A stretch of 64,000 nucleotides of DNA, taken from positions 2,516,548 through 2,580,547 of the forward strand of contig OY282370.1 in the NCBI GenBank assembly GCA_958295745.1. Direction: 5' to 3'. A program made the translations under genes and the position numbers. The notes beneath the pieces are model-generated. The model was not told where the DNA came from and ran no database searches. It was given only the letters and a program-made list of their open reading frames with translations. Shown piece after piece: positions 9,247 through 17,603 of this stretch (positions within the stretch are counted from its first letter, which is position 1; the number at the start of each line of letters is the position of its first letter). This DNA comes from an uncultured Acidimicrobiia bacterium (lineage in GTDB: Bacteria; Actinomycetota; Acidimicrobiia; Spongiisociales; Spongiisociaceae).

Positions 9247-9327
9247 ATGGAAACAAGGATTACGGTCGATGTAGGCGGGGCCTTCACGGACCTCGCGCCG
9301 GAATCAGCGTCAGGGGCCGGAGCATGA
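9247..9327 (+). pseudogene. hyuA remnant (N-terminal 26 codons)
   Basis: METRITVDVGGAFTDLAPES matches the N-terminus of the HyuA encoded at 3024 (MGTRIAVDIGGTFTDLVMES); six further residues follow before the stop. The upstream context (GGGGATTCGGTAGACG) also resembles that of hyuA. The remaining roughly 640 codons are gone. The remnant stop overlaps the hyuB2 start as ATGA, recreating the coupling of the intact pair, so the mini-ORF may survive as a translational leader. Confidence 0.85.
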
Positions 9328-10970
9328 CCGGCGGCGGAACCCCAGAGATGTCCATGCCTACGCCCGCCACCGTCGAGGTGGTGCGCCATGCGTTCATCTC
9401 CGGGGCGGAGCAGATGCGCCGGAACCTGTACCGCAGTGCTCACAGTCCGGTCATCTACGAGATGAAGGACTGTTCGGTGGGGATATACGACGCGGAGGGC
9501 CGTCTGCTGGGTCAGGCGCCGGGTCTTCCTTTCTTTTTGGGCAGTTTGGGTGGGACGCTTCGGGCGGTGATCAGGATCAAGGGGTACGAGGCTTTCCGGG
9601 AGGGGGATGTCTGGGTGGTCAACGATTCGACCATCTGCGGCAGCCATCTCAACGATGTAACGGTGTTCGCTCCGATATTCGTAGAAGGGGTTCTGAGGGG
9701 TTTCTCGGCCGCCAAGGCCCACTGGAACGACATCGGCGCCAAGGAGGCGGGGTACGTAGGCGACACCGTGGACATCTTCCAGGAGGGTCTGCGGATAGGA
9801 CCCACGTGCATCTTCCGGGACGGCCGCCTGGATCAGCAGATCGTGGATCTGATCGCTCTGAACTCCCGTTTTCCCACGGCGTTGGTGGGTGATCTGATGG
9901 CCGAGATCAGCGCCTGCCGGACCGGTGTGGAGCGGTTCCGTTCGATAGTGGAACGGTTCGGCTGGGATCAGGTGCGGCAGTCCATCGAATCGGTGTTCGA
10001 GCAGGCCGAGGCCCAGGACCGCCGCTCCGTGGAGGAGATACCCGACGGGACATACACCGCCGACGGTTATCTCGACAACGACGGGGTCACCGAGGTGCCC
10101 GTGTACGTGAAGGTCACCGTGACGGTCCATGGCGACGAGATGAAGGTCGATCTAACGGGATCCAACCAGCAGTGCATCGGCAGCATCAACAGCGGGGTGG
10201 TCCAGACCCGCTCCGCCATGGAGCAGGGCTTCAAGTTCCTCGTCAACCCGCACGCACCGGTGTCGGGAGGCAACTTTCGCAACCTGGAGGTTATAGCCCC
10301 GAAGGGCACCTGCTTCAACCCGAGCGAGACCGCCCCCTGCCTCCATTACGGCCCTCACCTGATGCTGGCCCTGGACCTCATGATCAAGGCCTTGAGCCGG
10401 GCGATTCCCGACCGGACCGCCGCCGGACATGTCGGGGATTCCTGGAACGTCATCATCGTCGGGGAGAACGAGTTCGGCCTCTTCCTGTCGGGCGAGGCGC
10501 TGACCGGCGGCTGGGGCGCCTACGAGGGCGGGGACGGCGAGTCGGCCCTGATCCACTCGGCGGCGGGCGACTTCAAGAACTTCCCGATCGAGACGATGGA
10601 GCACCGCTACCCGTTGATCATGCACCGGCACGGCCTGCGCGAAGGATCGGGCGGGGTTGGAAAGTGGCGCGGCGGCCTCGGGATAGTCAGAGAGTATGAG
10701 GTTCTGGCCCCCTGCACGATTCAGTTGTGGTTCGAGCGCGCCACGCAGCCGTCGTGGGGGCTCTTCGGAGGCGAGGACGGCGCCCCGCCCGAGGTTTGGG
10801 TATACCGCCCCGGAGAGCCGCCGATCCACATATTGAAGGCCAACAACCTGAAGGTCGAACCGGGCACGAGGATCTTGGTGAAGACCGGCGGCGGAGGCGG
10901 CTGGGGAGACCCCGGCCTGCGCTCGTCCGAGGACCGCCGACGGGACCGCCGCCTCGAGATGGTCGTCTGA
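9324..10970 (+). CDS. hydantoinase/5-oxoprolinase subunit B (HyuB), copy 2
   Basis: 548 aa, a close paralogue of the protein encoded at 5030. All HyuB blocks are kept: FISGAEQMRRNLYRSAHSPV, NDSTICGSHLNDV, GGNFRNLEVIAPKGTCFNPS and the terminal KTGGGGGWGDP. It lacks its own full-length HyuA, so it either pairs with the HyuA encoded at 3024 or works without one. The start is fixed by the ATGA overlap with the hyuA remnant. The first about 600 bp are almost identical to copy 1, including unusual T-rich codons. Confidence 0.94.
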   Translation: MTGGGTPEMSMPTPATVEVVRHAFISGAEQMRRNLYRSAHSPVIYEMKDCSVGIYDAEGRLLGQAPGLPFFLGSLGGTLRAVIRIKGYEAFREGDVWVVNDSTICGSHLNDVTVFAPIFVEGVLRGFSAAKAHWNDIGAKEAGYVGDTVDIFQEGLRIGPTCIFRDGRLDQQIVDLIALNSRFPTALVGDLMAEISACRTGVERFRSIVERFGWDQVRQSIESVFEQAEAQDRRSVEEIPDGTYTADGYLDNDGVTEVPVYVKVTVTVHGDEMKVDLTGSNQQCIGSINSGVVQTRSAMEQGFKFLVNPHAPVSGGNFRNLEVIAPKGTCFNPSETAPCLHYGPHLMLALDLMIKALSRAIPDRTAAGHVGDSWNVIIVGENEFGLFLSGEALTGGWGAYEGGDGESALIHSAAGDFKNFPIETMEHRYPLIMHRHGLREGSGGVGKWRGGLGIVREYEVLAPCTIQLWFERATQPSWGLFGGEDGAPPEVWVYRPGEPPIHILKANNLKVEPGTRILVKTGGGGGWGDPGLRSSEDRRRDRRLEMVV

Positions 10971-10995
10971 CCGGAAGGATCGGCAAGGGAGTCCC

Positions 10996-12630
10996 ATGGG
11001 CGGCATGAACCGGGCGGTGCAGGATCTGGGCGGGGAGTTCTGGGAATGGCGCATCCCCAATTCCTACCGGAGTCCGGATGACGTTCCCCGGGTGGAGCTG
11101 TCGCCGGACTGGGTTCCCGAGTTCGACCAGGATTCCGCCCGGCGCCGTTTGGAACGCGCCTCGGAGTTCAGGCGGCGCTGGGAGGCGATCGACGTTGCGG
11201 ATGAACCGGTCCCGACCCGGGTCGATCACCGCCTGATCGGTTCCGCGATATCCCGGGTCGAGTGGGAAGTGGACATACTGCGCAATTGGGAGCGCGATGC
11301 GGTGATGCAGGTTCACCAGGCCCTCGGCCCGGTCTACGACTCGTTGCTTCCCGCCCCTCCCTTCGACGCGGACCGCCAGGACGGGGTGATATACCGTCTC
11401 GGCCGGGTCGGGCCGCAGCTCGAGGTGGCCCGGGAGAACCTGTCGAGGGCCGGAACGTCGGCCCTGGCAGGGGCCGCCGTGCGCCTGCTGGGTGATATCC
11501 ACGAGGCCCTCCCGCGGTCGATCGACGCGGTGGGACCCCTCTTCGGCGCGGGCCGCCGCGGAGCCCTGCAGAAGGCGGGCGCCGACGCCGCCCGGGAGCT
11601 GGTCGACTTCCGGGAGTGGCTGCGCGACCGCCGGGAGGTCATGGTCGAGCACGAACCGGTCGGCCGGGATAATTTCGTGTGGTTCCTCCGCAACGTCGCC
11701 CTCCTGCCGCTGTCCCCCGAGGAGATCGTGCTGCTCGCGGAGCGGGAGCTGCACCGCAACTACGCCTGGGAGGAGGTCGAGAGAAACCGGGGTTCGGGGG
11801 ATGCCGTACCCGCCCCCTTCGAGTCCGCCGCCGCGCAGGTGGAGTCAGAGATCGCAGCGGAGAGGCAGGTCCGGGAGTTCTACGAACGGGAGAACCTGCT
11901 CACCCAACCCGACTCGCTGCGAAGGTATCACACAGCCCCGCTCCCCGCCTACGTCCAGCCGCTCACCTGGCTCGGTGTGGCCAACGATCTGACCTCCGAC
12001 CGCAGGCTCGACGAGGACGCCGTCACATACGTGTGGGATCCGACCGGCCCCCTGCCGTACTTCTATCAGGCGAACGCCCGCGACACGCGCCTGGGGATCA
12101 TCCACGAGGGGGTCCATTACAAACAGCTCGCCCTTTCCTGGGCGCATCCCAACCCGCTCCGCCGCCGCTACTACGACTCGGCCGCCAACGAGGGGATCGC
12201 CCATTACAACGAGTCGTTGATGCTCCAGGCGGGGTTGTTCGACGACGCCCCCTGGTCGCGGCTGGTGATCCAGAACTTCAAACGCCTGCGCAGCCTCCGC
12301 TCGGTGGTGGACGTCAGCCTGGCCACCGGCGCCATGACGCTGGCGGAAGGCATGAAGACGTTCATGGATCTGATACCGATCGACTACCAGACCGCCCTGG
12401 AAGAGACCTCGATGTACTTGGCCGGCCCCGGTCTGGCCATGAGCTACATGGTCGGCAAACTGGAGGTCATCCGCCTGTTGGGTGACGCCAAGCGGATGAA
12501 AGGCGGCGCTTTCAGCTTGCGCTGGTTCCACGACTACCTGTGGAACAACGGCAACGTCCCCACGTCGTTGCTCCGCTGGGAGATGCTCGACGACCCGAGC
12601 GACATCCAGGCCATCGATCAGGCCGGCTGA
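10996..12630 (+). CDS. DUF885-family putative metallopeptidase, copy 2
   Basis: 544 aa and co-linear over its full length with the protein encoded at 6689-8323 on the other strand. The putative zinc signature is HEGVHYKQ, followed by NEGIAHYNESLM. The ATG lies 25 bp after hyuB2 and is preceded by AAGGGAGTCCC, which gives a reasonable ribosome-binding site. Here hyuB2 and DUF885 are on the same strand and close together, probably the ancestral order, supporting a joint role in breaking down an amide or peptide-like substrate. The enzymatic activity is inferred from the motif only. Confidence 0.85.
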   Translation: MGGMNRAVQDLGGEFWEWRIPNSYRSPDDVPRVELSPDWVPEFDQDSARRRLERASEFRRRWEAIDVADEPVPTRVDHRLIGSAISRVEWEVDILRNWERDAVMQVHQALGPVYDSLLPAPPFDADRQDGVIYRLGRVGPQLEVARENLSRAGTSALAGAAVRLLGDIHEALPRSIDAVGPLFGAGRRGALQKAGADAARELVDFREWLRDRREVMVEHEPVGRDNFVWFLRNVALLPLSPEEIVLLAERELHRNYAWEEVERNRGSGDAVPAPFESAAAQVESEIAAERQVREFYERENLLTQPDSLRRYHTAPLPAYVQPLTWLGVANDLTSDRRLDEDAVTYVWDPTGPLPYFYQANARDTRLGIIHEGVHYKQLALSWAHPNPLRRRYYDSAANEGIAHYNESLMLQAGLFDDAPWSRLVIQNFKRLRSLRSVVDVSLATGAMTLAEGMKTFMDLIPIDYQTALEETSMYLAGPGLAMSYMVGKLEVIRLLGDAKRMKGGAFSLRWFHDYLWNNGNVPTSLLRWEMLDDPSDIQAIDQAG

Positions 12631-12658
12631 AGCCGCCTCCTGCGGCGTGTGGAGTGAG

Positions 12659-12707
12659 CCAAAAGTATAACTGCAAGGCTCCACACCCCTTTTAGTTATA
12701 CTTTTGG
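12659..12707. promoter_or_regulatory. perfect 14-bp inverted repeat, likely operator
   Basis: CCAAAAGTATAACT (12659-12672) and its exact reverse complement AGTTATACTTTTGG (12694-12707) are separated by 21 bp, immediately upstream of a regulator-like gene. The symmetry and the A+T-rich arms in a G+C-rich region suggest a binding site for that regulator. One arm recurs at 14561-14573. Confidence 0.6.
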
Positions 12708-12756
12708 CCGCCAAAATACAAACTGTTCGGAGATTTGCCGTGGAATCGCGCTTTTT
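12687..12756 (+). repeat. direct repeat, copy A (regulator 5' region)
   Basis: About 70 bp from CCCTTTTAGTTATACTTTTG through ATACAAACTGTT and the first codons of the regulator gene recur at 14554-14622 with about 80-85% identity by eye. The copy covers the operator arm, the ribosome-binding region and the start codon, so it is a duplicated regulatory segment. Confidence 0.75.
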
Positions 12757-14491
12757 GGAGCCAGACCCTCTGGAGGAACGAATAGAGCGGGTGCTGTCGC
12801 TCTTGGAACAGGGTGAGCTGCCCGGCCGAGTCGAGGAGTCCCGGGTCGATGTCCAAGAGGAACCGGGGCGACGCACCCCGCAAGGTGACATTGTTCCGGG
12901 CGGCGCGGAGAACGAAGAGGCCGCCCGCTATCTGGCCGGTGAGATGGCATGCATGGCCAACACGCCGGGCGGCGGCGCCGTCATCCTAGGGGTGGCCGAC
13001 GATGGGGCGATGATCGGCACTGGGTTGGAAACCGAACGGCTCCGCCGCCGCATCTGGGAGCTGACCGAGGGGAAGCTGACCGTCTCGGTGAGGGAGGCAA
13101 GCCTGGGAAGGCATCGTTTGCTGGTGCTCTCTACACATCAGGCTGTCGAGCCGATCAGATACGAGGGAAGGTATCACTGGCGTGTGAACGACCGCTGTGT
13201 GGAGGTCGATGCGACCCTGATCTCTGCTCGAATGAGCAGCTGGAAATACGACTGGTCGGTGCAGCCGTCGGGACATACCCTGTCCGATGTGAGTCCGATC
13301 GCAGTGGAGTTCGCCCGCCGCTTTCTTCGCAGGAGTGGGCGACGGGACGACACAGACCTGGCGGACGCCGCCGACTCGGATCTCGTACGACGGCTCGATC
13401 TGGTAGACGGCCAAGGCTGGCTCACCAATGCGGGGTCGTTGCTCTTCGCAGCCACGCCTGATGTCGGTATCGACTACATCTGCAGAGAGGTTCCGGGAGG
13501 GGACAGCATAAACCGGATACGCGGTGCTGGGCCGCTGATTCACCAGATTGCCGAGGTGGAGCAGGCCGCCTCCTACGCCAACCGGGTCCACCACCTCCTG
13601 CTGGGGTTCTCTCTGAGGCAGGTTAGATCCATCCCGGCTCGGGTGGTGCGGGAAGCGATCGTGAACGGAGTCGTGCATCGAGATTGGCACTCTCCGCACC
13701 CCACCACCGTCGAACATATCGGCGACCAGATGACCATTACTTCGCCCGGGGGGTTCGTCGGAACCGTTACCCCTTCCAACATCATTACCCATCCGGCCGT
13801 ACCCAGGTATCCCGGCCTTGCGAAGGCGGTGGCGGCCTTGCGCCTCGCCAAAAGCGAGGGTGTCGGTGTGGATCTCATGGTCAGGGACAAGCTGGCACTG
13901 GGTCTGCCGTTGCCGGATTTCTACGAAATGGAGGGGCCGTATGTGAGGGTCAGCCTGTTCGGCGGCGCCCCCGATCCGGTGATGGTCGAGTTCCTCGACG
14001 GCATCGAACTCGAACCCGAAGTATTGCACCCCGACGTGGACTTGCTTCTGATCATCGATCACTTGATCCGCGAGGGTTGGGCAGATGCCCGCTCGGCCGC
14101 TCCGGTACTGCAGCGATCAGAAACAGAATCGGCCGCCTCCTTGCGGCGTGTGAGCGTGATGACGAGCGAAGGGCATCCCGTCATCGTCCATGTCCGCGGC
14201 ATTCCGGCGGGGCGCCCGCCCGCCTACCGGCTGTCCGACCGAAGCCGTCGGGTGTTCGCCTACCGCTCGGCGCCGACCCGAACACCCGAGGGGCGTAAGG
14301 CGATGATCCTCCGCTGGGCGCGGGAGAGGGGCCGGGTTTCCTCCACCGAGGCTGCAGACCTGACCGGCCTCACGGTGACTTACTCGGGCAAGCTGCTCGG
14401 CGGCCTCGCCGACTACGGGGTGCTGGTGGGGAGTAGGCCGAGAAAGGCAGGGCGCGGGTTCCATTACCTCCCGAGCGATACGGATGCCTGA
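12740..14491 (+). CDS. AlbA_2 (Schlafen-type) domain transcriptional regulator
   Basis: 583-aa protein. Residues about 25-170 resemble the AlbA_2/divergent AAA_4 DNA-binding domain (ENEEAARYLAGEMACMANT, GGGAVILGVADDG, YEGRYHWRVNDRCVEV). A central HATPase_c_4-like segment contains REAIVNGVVHRDW. The C-terminal 60 residues look like a winged helix (SSTEAADLTGLTVTYSGKLL). Such proteins are usually predicted regulators, sometimes linked to mobile or defence regions. The start chosen is GTG 12740, 6-8 bp after CGGAG; a TTG at 12704 in the same frame would overlap the inverted repeat. Autoregulation through that repeat is plausible but inferred. Confidence 0.82.
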   Translation: MESRFLEPDPLEERIERVLSLLEQGELPGRVEESRVDVQEEPGRRTPQGDIVPGGAENEEAARYLAGEMACMANTPGGGAVILGVADDGAMIGTGLETERLRRRIWELTEGKLTVSVREASLGRHRLLVLSTHQAVEPIRYEGRYHWRVNDRCVEVDATLISARMSSWKYDWSVQPSGHTLSDVSPIAVEFARRFLRRSGRRDDTDLADAADSDLVRRLDLVDGQGWLTNAGSLLFAATPDVGIDYICREVPGGDSINRIRGAGPLIHQIAEVEQAASYANRVHHLLLGFSLRQVRSIPARVVREAIVNGVVHRDWHSPHPTTVEHIGDQMTITSPGGFVGTVTPSNIITHPAVPRYPGLAKAVAALRLAKSEGVGVDLMVRDKLALGLPLPDFYEMEGPYVRVSLFGGAPDPVMVEFLDGIELEPEVLHPDVDLLLIIDHLIREGWADARSAAPVLQRSETESAASLRRVSVMTSEGHPVIVHVRGIPAGRPPAYRLSDRSRRVFAYRSAPTRTPEGRKAMILRWARERGRVSSTEAADLTGLTVTYSGKLLGGLADYGVLVGSRPRKAGRGFHYLPSDTDA

Positions 14492-14553
14492 CCTGAGACG
14501 GATCCGGCAACGGGTTTCGGTTTCGGAAAAATGTAAACTTCGAGGCCGGATAT

Positions 14554-14622
14554 CCCTTTTAGTTATACTTTTGTCATCTAAATACAAACTGTTTGGAGCT
14601 TTGCTGTGGAAATCGCGTTTTT
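14554..14622 (+). repeat. direct repeat, copy B (orphan regulator leader)
   Basis: Second copy of the segment at 12687-12756, including the arm AGTTATACTTTTG, the spacer ATACAAACTGTTTGGAG and a GTG-started reading frame that opens like the regulator (VEIAFL) and then stops at TAG. It abuts the 3' end of the secreted-protein gene on the other strand. It is a leftover of a duplicated or truncated regulator copy. Confidence 0.7.
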
Positions 14623-15859
14623 AGGGGGTGGTGGTTGTGGTGATGTTGAGGGGGGCGTTGAGGACGGCGTCGGCGCCTGCGATGATGGCGGCGCATGCCG
14701 GGTGGCCGGGATCTCCGGTCCATAGGATCCAGTCCTTGATCAACCATGCGAACCAGCGGACGTCGGCGGCGTATTCGCCGATGTCGCGTAGGTCTTGAGC
14801 TGAGGATACCCCGAATTCGGATAGGGCGTCATGGAATTCGGTTCCGGGGGTGGGTTCGTAGGACGGGTCGGTGAGGGCACTGCCCAGCACGTGGGTAGGG
14901 GTGTCGCCCCAGCCCTGACCGCCGGTCCTCCAGTATAATTGGTCGTAACTATATTGGTAACGGAGTGGGATCTCCAGAGTCGCGTAGCATTCGTTTGCTT
15001 CGAGCTCGTTCTTGTTGGCGGGCAGTCGGTGGTCCCAGTTGGGTCGGTCGGCGCGGGCGATAAATGTGGTGGTTGTGGTGGACGGCCCCAGGGTGGTGGT
15101 AGTGGTTGTGGTGTTGAGGGGGGCGTTGAGGACGGCTTCGGCGCCTGCGATGATGGTGGCGCATGCCGGGAGGTCAGGATCCCCATATTTTATGATCGTT
15201 CGTTTGATCCACCATGCGAACCAGCGGACGTCGGCGGCGTATTCGCCGATATCGCGTATGTCTTGGGCTGAGGATACCCCGAATTCGGCTAGGGCGTCGT
15301 GGTATTTGGTTCCGGGGGTGGGTTCGTAGGACGGGTCGGTGAGGGCACTGCCCAGCACCTCAGTCGGGGTGTCCCCCCAACCCTGACCGTCGGTCCTCCA
15401 GTATAATTGGTCGTAACTATATTGGTAACGAGGAACCAGTCGGTATGTAGAGGTGCATTCGTTTGCTTCGAACTCGTTCTTGTTGGCGGGCAGTCGGTGG
15501 TCCCAGTTGGGTCGGTCAACGCGGGCGATAAAGGTGGTGGTCGTGGTGGACGGCCCCAGAGTGGTCGGGATGGTGGGCGGGGTTTCTTCCGCGGTTGCGC
15601 TGTCGGGGACGGGTTCGGGATCCGGTGTAGGGGCCAGGGTGGTGTCGGTGACCCGGATGCCGTCCTCGGTCGAGTAGTCGTAGTCGGCTTCGGGTATGGG
15701 TGTGGTGGTGTCGGTGACCCAGGTGTCGTCAGGGTCGGGGAGCTCGTCGGGGGTGTTCTGGTTCTGGGCGCCCATGGCCGTGACCACCGCCAGCACAACA
15801 AGGACAGCCAGAGCAACACCGGTGAGCCGCCCCGCCGCACGGTTCCCCCTGCCTGTCAT
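14621..15859 (-). CDS. secreted Thr-rich protein with two copies of an unrecognised Trp-rich domain
   Basis: 412 aa. An N-terminal hydrophobic segment (LTGVALAVLVVLAVVTAMG, residues 13-31) acts as signal peptide or anchor, followed by a low-complexity Asp/Thr/Pro region. Two copies of a domain of about 135 residues follow, each starting near DRPNWDHRLPANKNE and ending AxAVLNAPLN, and joined by TTTTTTTLGPSTTTTT linkers. Each domain has several Trp residues and two invariant Cys (NEC... and PAC...), perhaps a disulfide. The start has a strong ribosome-binding site (GGGGAGAAGGGTGAG). I do not recognise the family; a cell-surface or secreted role is inferred. A one-domain paralogue lies at 15937. 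Confidence 0.85.
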   Translation of the reverse strand: MTGRGNRAAGRLTGVALAVLVVLAVVTAMGAQNQNTPDELPDPDDTWVTDTTTPIPEADYDYSTEDGIRVTDTTLAPTPDPEPVPDSATAEETPPTIPTTLGPSTTTTTFIARVDRPNWDHRLPANKNEFEANECTSTYRLVPRYQYSYDQLYWRTDGQGWGDTPTEVLGSALTDPSYEPTPGTKYHDALAEFGVSSAQDIRDIGEYAADVRWFAWWIKRTIIKYGDPDLPACATIIAGAEAVLNAPLNTTTTTTTLGPSTTTTTFIARADRPNWDHRLPANKNELEANECYATLEIPLRYQYSYDQLYWRTGGQGWGDTPTHVLGSALTDPSYEPTPGTEFHDALSEFGVSSAQDLRDIGEYAADVRWFAWLIKDWILWTGDPGHPACAAIIAGADAVLNAPLNITTTTTP

Positions 15860-15936
15860 CTCACCCTTCTCCCCGAGGTCTTATTCGTAGGCTACCCGTT
15901 GTGGGGCCGGTTGGATGTCCGGTTCTAACCTTGGAT

Positions 15937-16710
15937 TTAGGGGGAGGTGGTTGTTGTTGTGGTGTTGAGGGGGGCGTTGAGGACGGCTTCGGCGCCTGCG
16001 ATGATGGTGGCGCATGCCGGGAGGTCAGGATCCCCATATTTTATGATCCTTCGTTTGATCCACCATGCGAACCAGCGAACGTCGGCGGCGTATTCGCCGA
16101 TGTCGCGTAGGTCTTGAGCTGAGGATACCCCGAATTCGGCTAGGGCGTCATGGAATTCGGTTCCGGGGGTGGGTTCGTAGGACGGGTCGGTGATGGCACG
16201 GCCCAGCACCTCAGTCGGGATGTTGCCCCAACCGCCGGTCCTCCAATAGAATTGGTCGTAACTATAAGGGTAACGAGGAACCAGTCGGGTATCGAATGTA
16301 GGGGTGCATTCGTTTGCTTCGAGATCTTCTGTGTTGGCGGGCAGTCGGTGGTCCCAGTTGGGTCGGTCGGCGCGGGTGATAAATGTGGTGGTTGTGGTGG
16401 ACGGTCCCGGGGTGGTAGTGGTGGTGGGTGGGGTTTCTTCTGCGGTTGCGCTGTCGGGGACGGGTTCGGGATCCGGTGCTAGGGCCAGGGTGGTGTCGGT
16501 TACCCGGATGCCGTCCTCGGTTGAGTAGTCGTAGTCGGCTTCGGGTATGGGTGTGGTGGTGTCGGTGACCCAGGTGTCGTCAGGGTCGGGGATCTCGTCG
16601 GGGGTGTTCTGGTTCTGGGCGCCCATGGCCGTGACCACCGCCAGCACGATAAGGACAGCCAGAGCAACACCGGTGAGCCGCCCCGCCGCACGGTTCCCCC
16701 TGTCTGTCAT
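15937..16710 (-). CDS. secreted Thr-rich protein with one copy of the Trp-rich domain
   Basis: 257 aa, a paralogue of the neighbouring 412-aa protein. The signal segment and Asp/Thr/Pro-rich region are nearly identical (residues 1-110), followed by a single Trp-rich domain (DRPNWDHRLPAN... AEAVLNAPLN) and a TTTTTTSP tail. The same GGGGAGAAGGGTGAG ribosome-binding site precedes the start. The two genes arose by tandem duplication, and the domain number changed from one to two or the reverse. Function unknown. Confidence 0.83.
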   Translation of the reverse strand: MTDRGNRAAGRLTGVALAVLIVLAVVTAMGAQNQNTPDEIPDPDDTWVTDTTTPIPEADYDYSTEDGIRVTDTTLALAPDPEPVPDSATAEETPPTTTTTPGPSTTTTTFITRADRPNWDHRLPANTEDLEANECTPTFDTRLVPRYPYSYDQFYWRTGGWGNIPTEVLGRAITDPSYEPTPGTEFHDALAEFGVSSAQDLRDIGEYAADVRWFAWWIKRRIIKYGDPDLPACATIIAGAEAVLNAPLNTTTTTTSP

Positions 16711-16964
16711 CTCACCCTTCTCCCCGAGGTCTTATCGTAGGTTACCCGGCGCGTTGGCATATCTCCGGGCGGTGTGTTGCCCGATGATGAGCCCGATTCA
16801 GGTTTAGGGGACGGCGGCGGTGGGCCCTTGTTATTGAGGTCGGGCCACGACTGTAGTTGGTGTTGAAACCTTGCCTACTACAGGAGGGAGACGGAATACG
16901 AGGCTTCGACGGATTCGGGGGATCGCGGTTTGACCCCGATTTGTTCGGGACCGGGAATGTGGGC

Positions 16965-17525
16965 TCAGGTGTGGTTGCCCAGACGGTGGAGGATGCCCCG
17001 CCGGGCGCGTTCGTAGGATAGGGGGTCTGCCAGAACCCCGAATGTCCAGTTGGCTTCCTGCACGAGGGCGTGGACCTCGAAGGCGAGCTGGTGCGGGTCG
17101 GTCCGGGAGGGGAGATCTCCCTGTTCTACGGCTTGCCGGGCCTGTGAGGCCAGGGTGTCGAGCCAGGACCGGGCTATCGAGGCGGTCAGGTCCCGGATGT
17201 GGTCGGGCAGATCGGCGGCGCCGCCCACGAAGCCGCCCCGGTAGGCGCCGCTCTCCGCATAGTCCACCCATCTCAGCAGCAGTGCTTTCAGCCTCTCGAT
17301 CCCCTCCGGGGCGTCGGCGGCGGGCTCGGTGACGTGTTCGGCGAAGATATCGGCCCCGGCCCGGACGACGGACTGCTGCAGCAGTTCATCCGCGGCGAAG
17401 TGGGCGGAGACCTCCTTCTCGGCGATGCCCATCTCCGCGGCCAGCCTGCCCGCTGTCACCGCCTCGAACCCTTCGCGGGCGGAGACCTCGGCGGCCCGGG
17501 TTGCTATCTCTCGTTCCGTGACCAC
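16965..17525 (-). CDS. TetR-family transcriptional regulator
   Basis: 186 aa. The N-terminal helix-turn-helix spans about residues 8-50 (REGFEAVTAGRLAAEMGIAE, with KEVSAHFAADELL in place of the common YxHFxxKxxL). A variable all-helical ligand-binding domain follows. It is divergent from the ABC transporter gene at 17604 with 78 bp between the starts, so it probably controls the catabolic operon to its right, and its ligand is probably the imported compound or a product of it. I saw no clear palindromic operator in the gap. Confidence 0.88.
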   Translation of the reverse strand: MVTEREIATRAAEVSAREGFEAVTAGRLAAEMGIAEKEVSAHFAADELLQQSVVRAGADIFAEHVTEPAADAPEGIERLKALLLRWVDYAESGAYRGGFVGGAADLPDHIRDLTASIARSWLDTLASQARQAVEQGDLPSRTDPHQLAFEVHALVQEANWTFGVLADPLSYERARRGILHRLGNHT

Positions 17526-17603
17526 AGAGACGCACCATACCGGCCCGGCCCGGCAGAGCAGACCGTTAGGATGGGGCTGCGACCGTATCGTGAAGGAGAG
17601 ATC

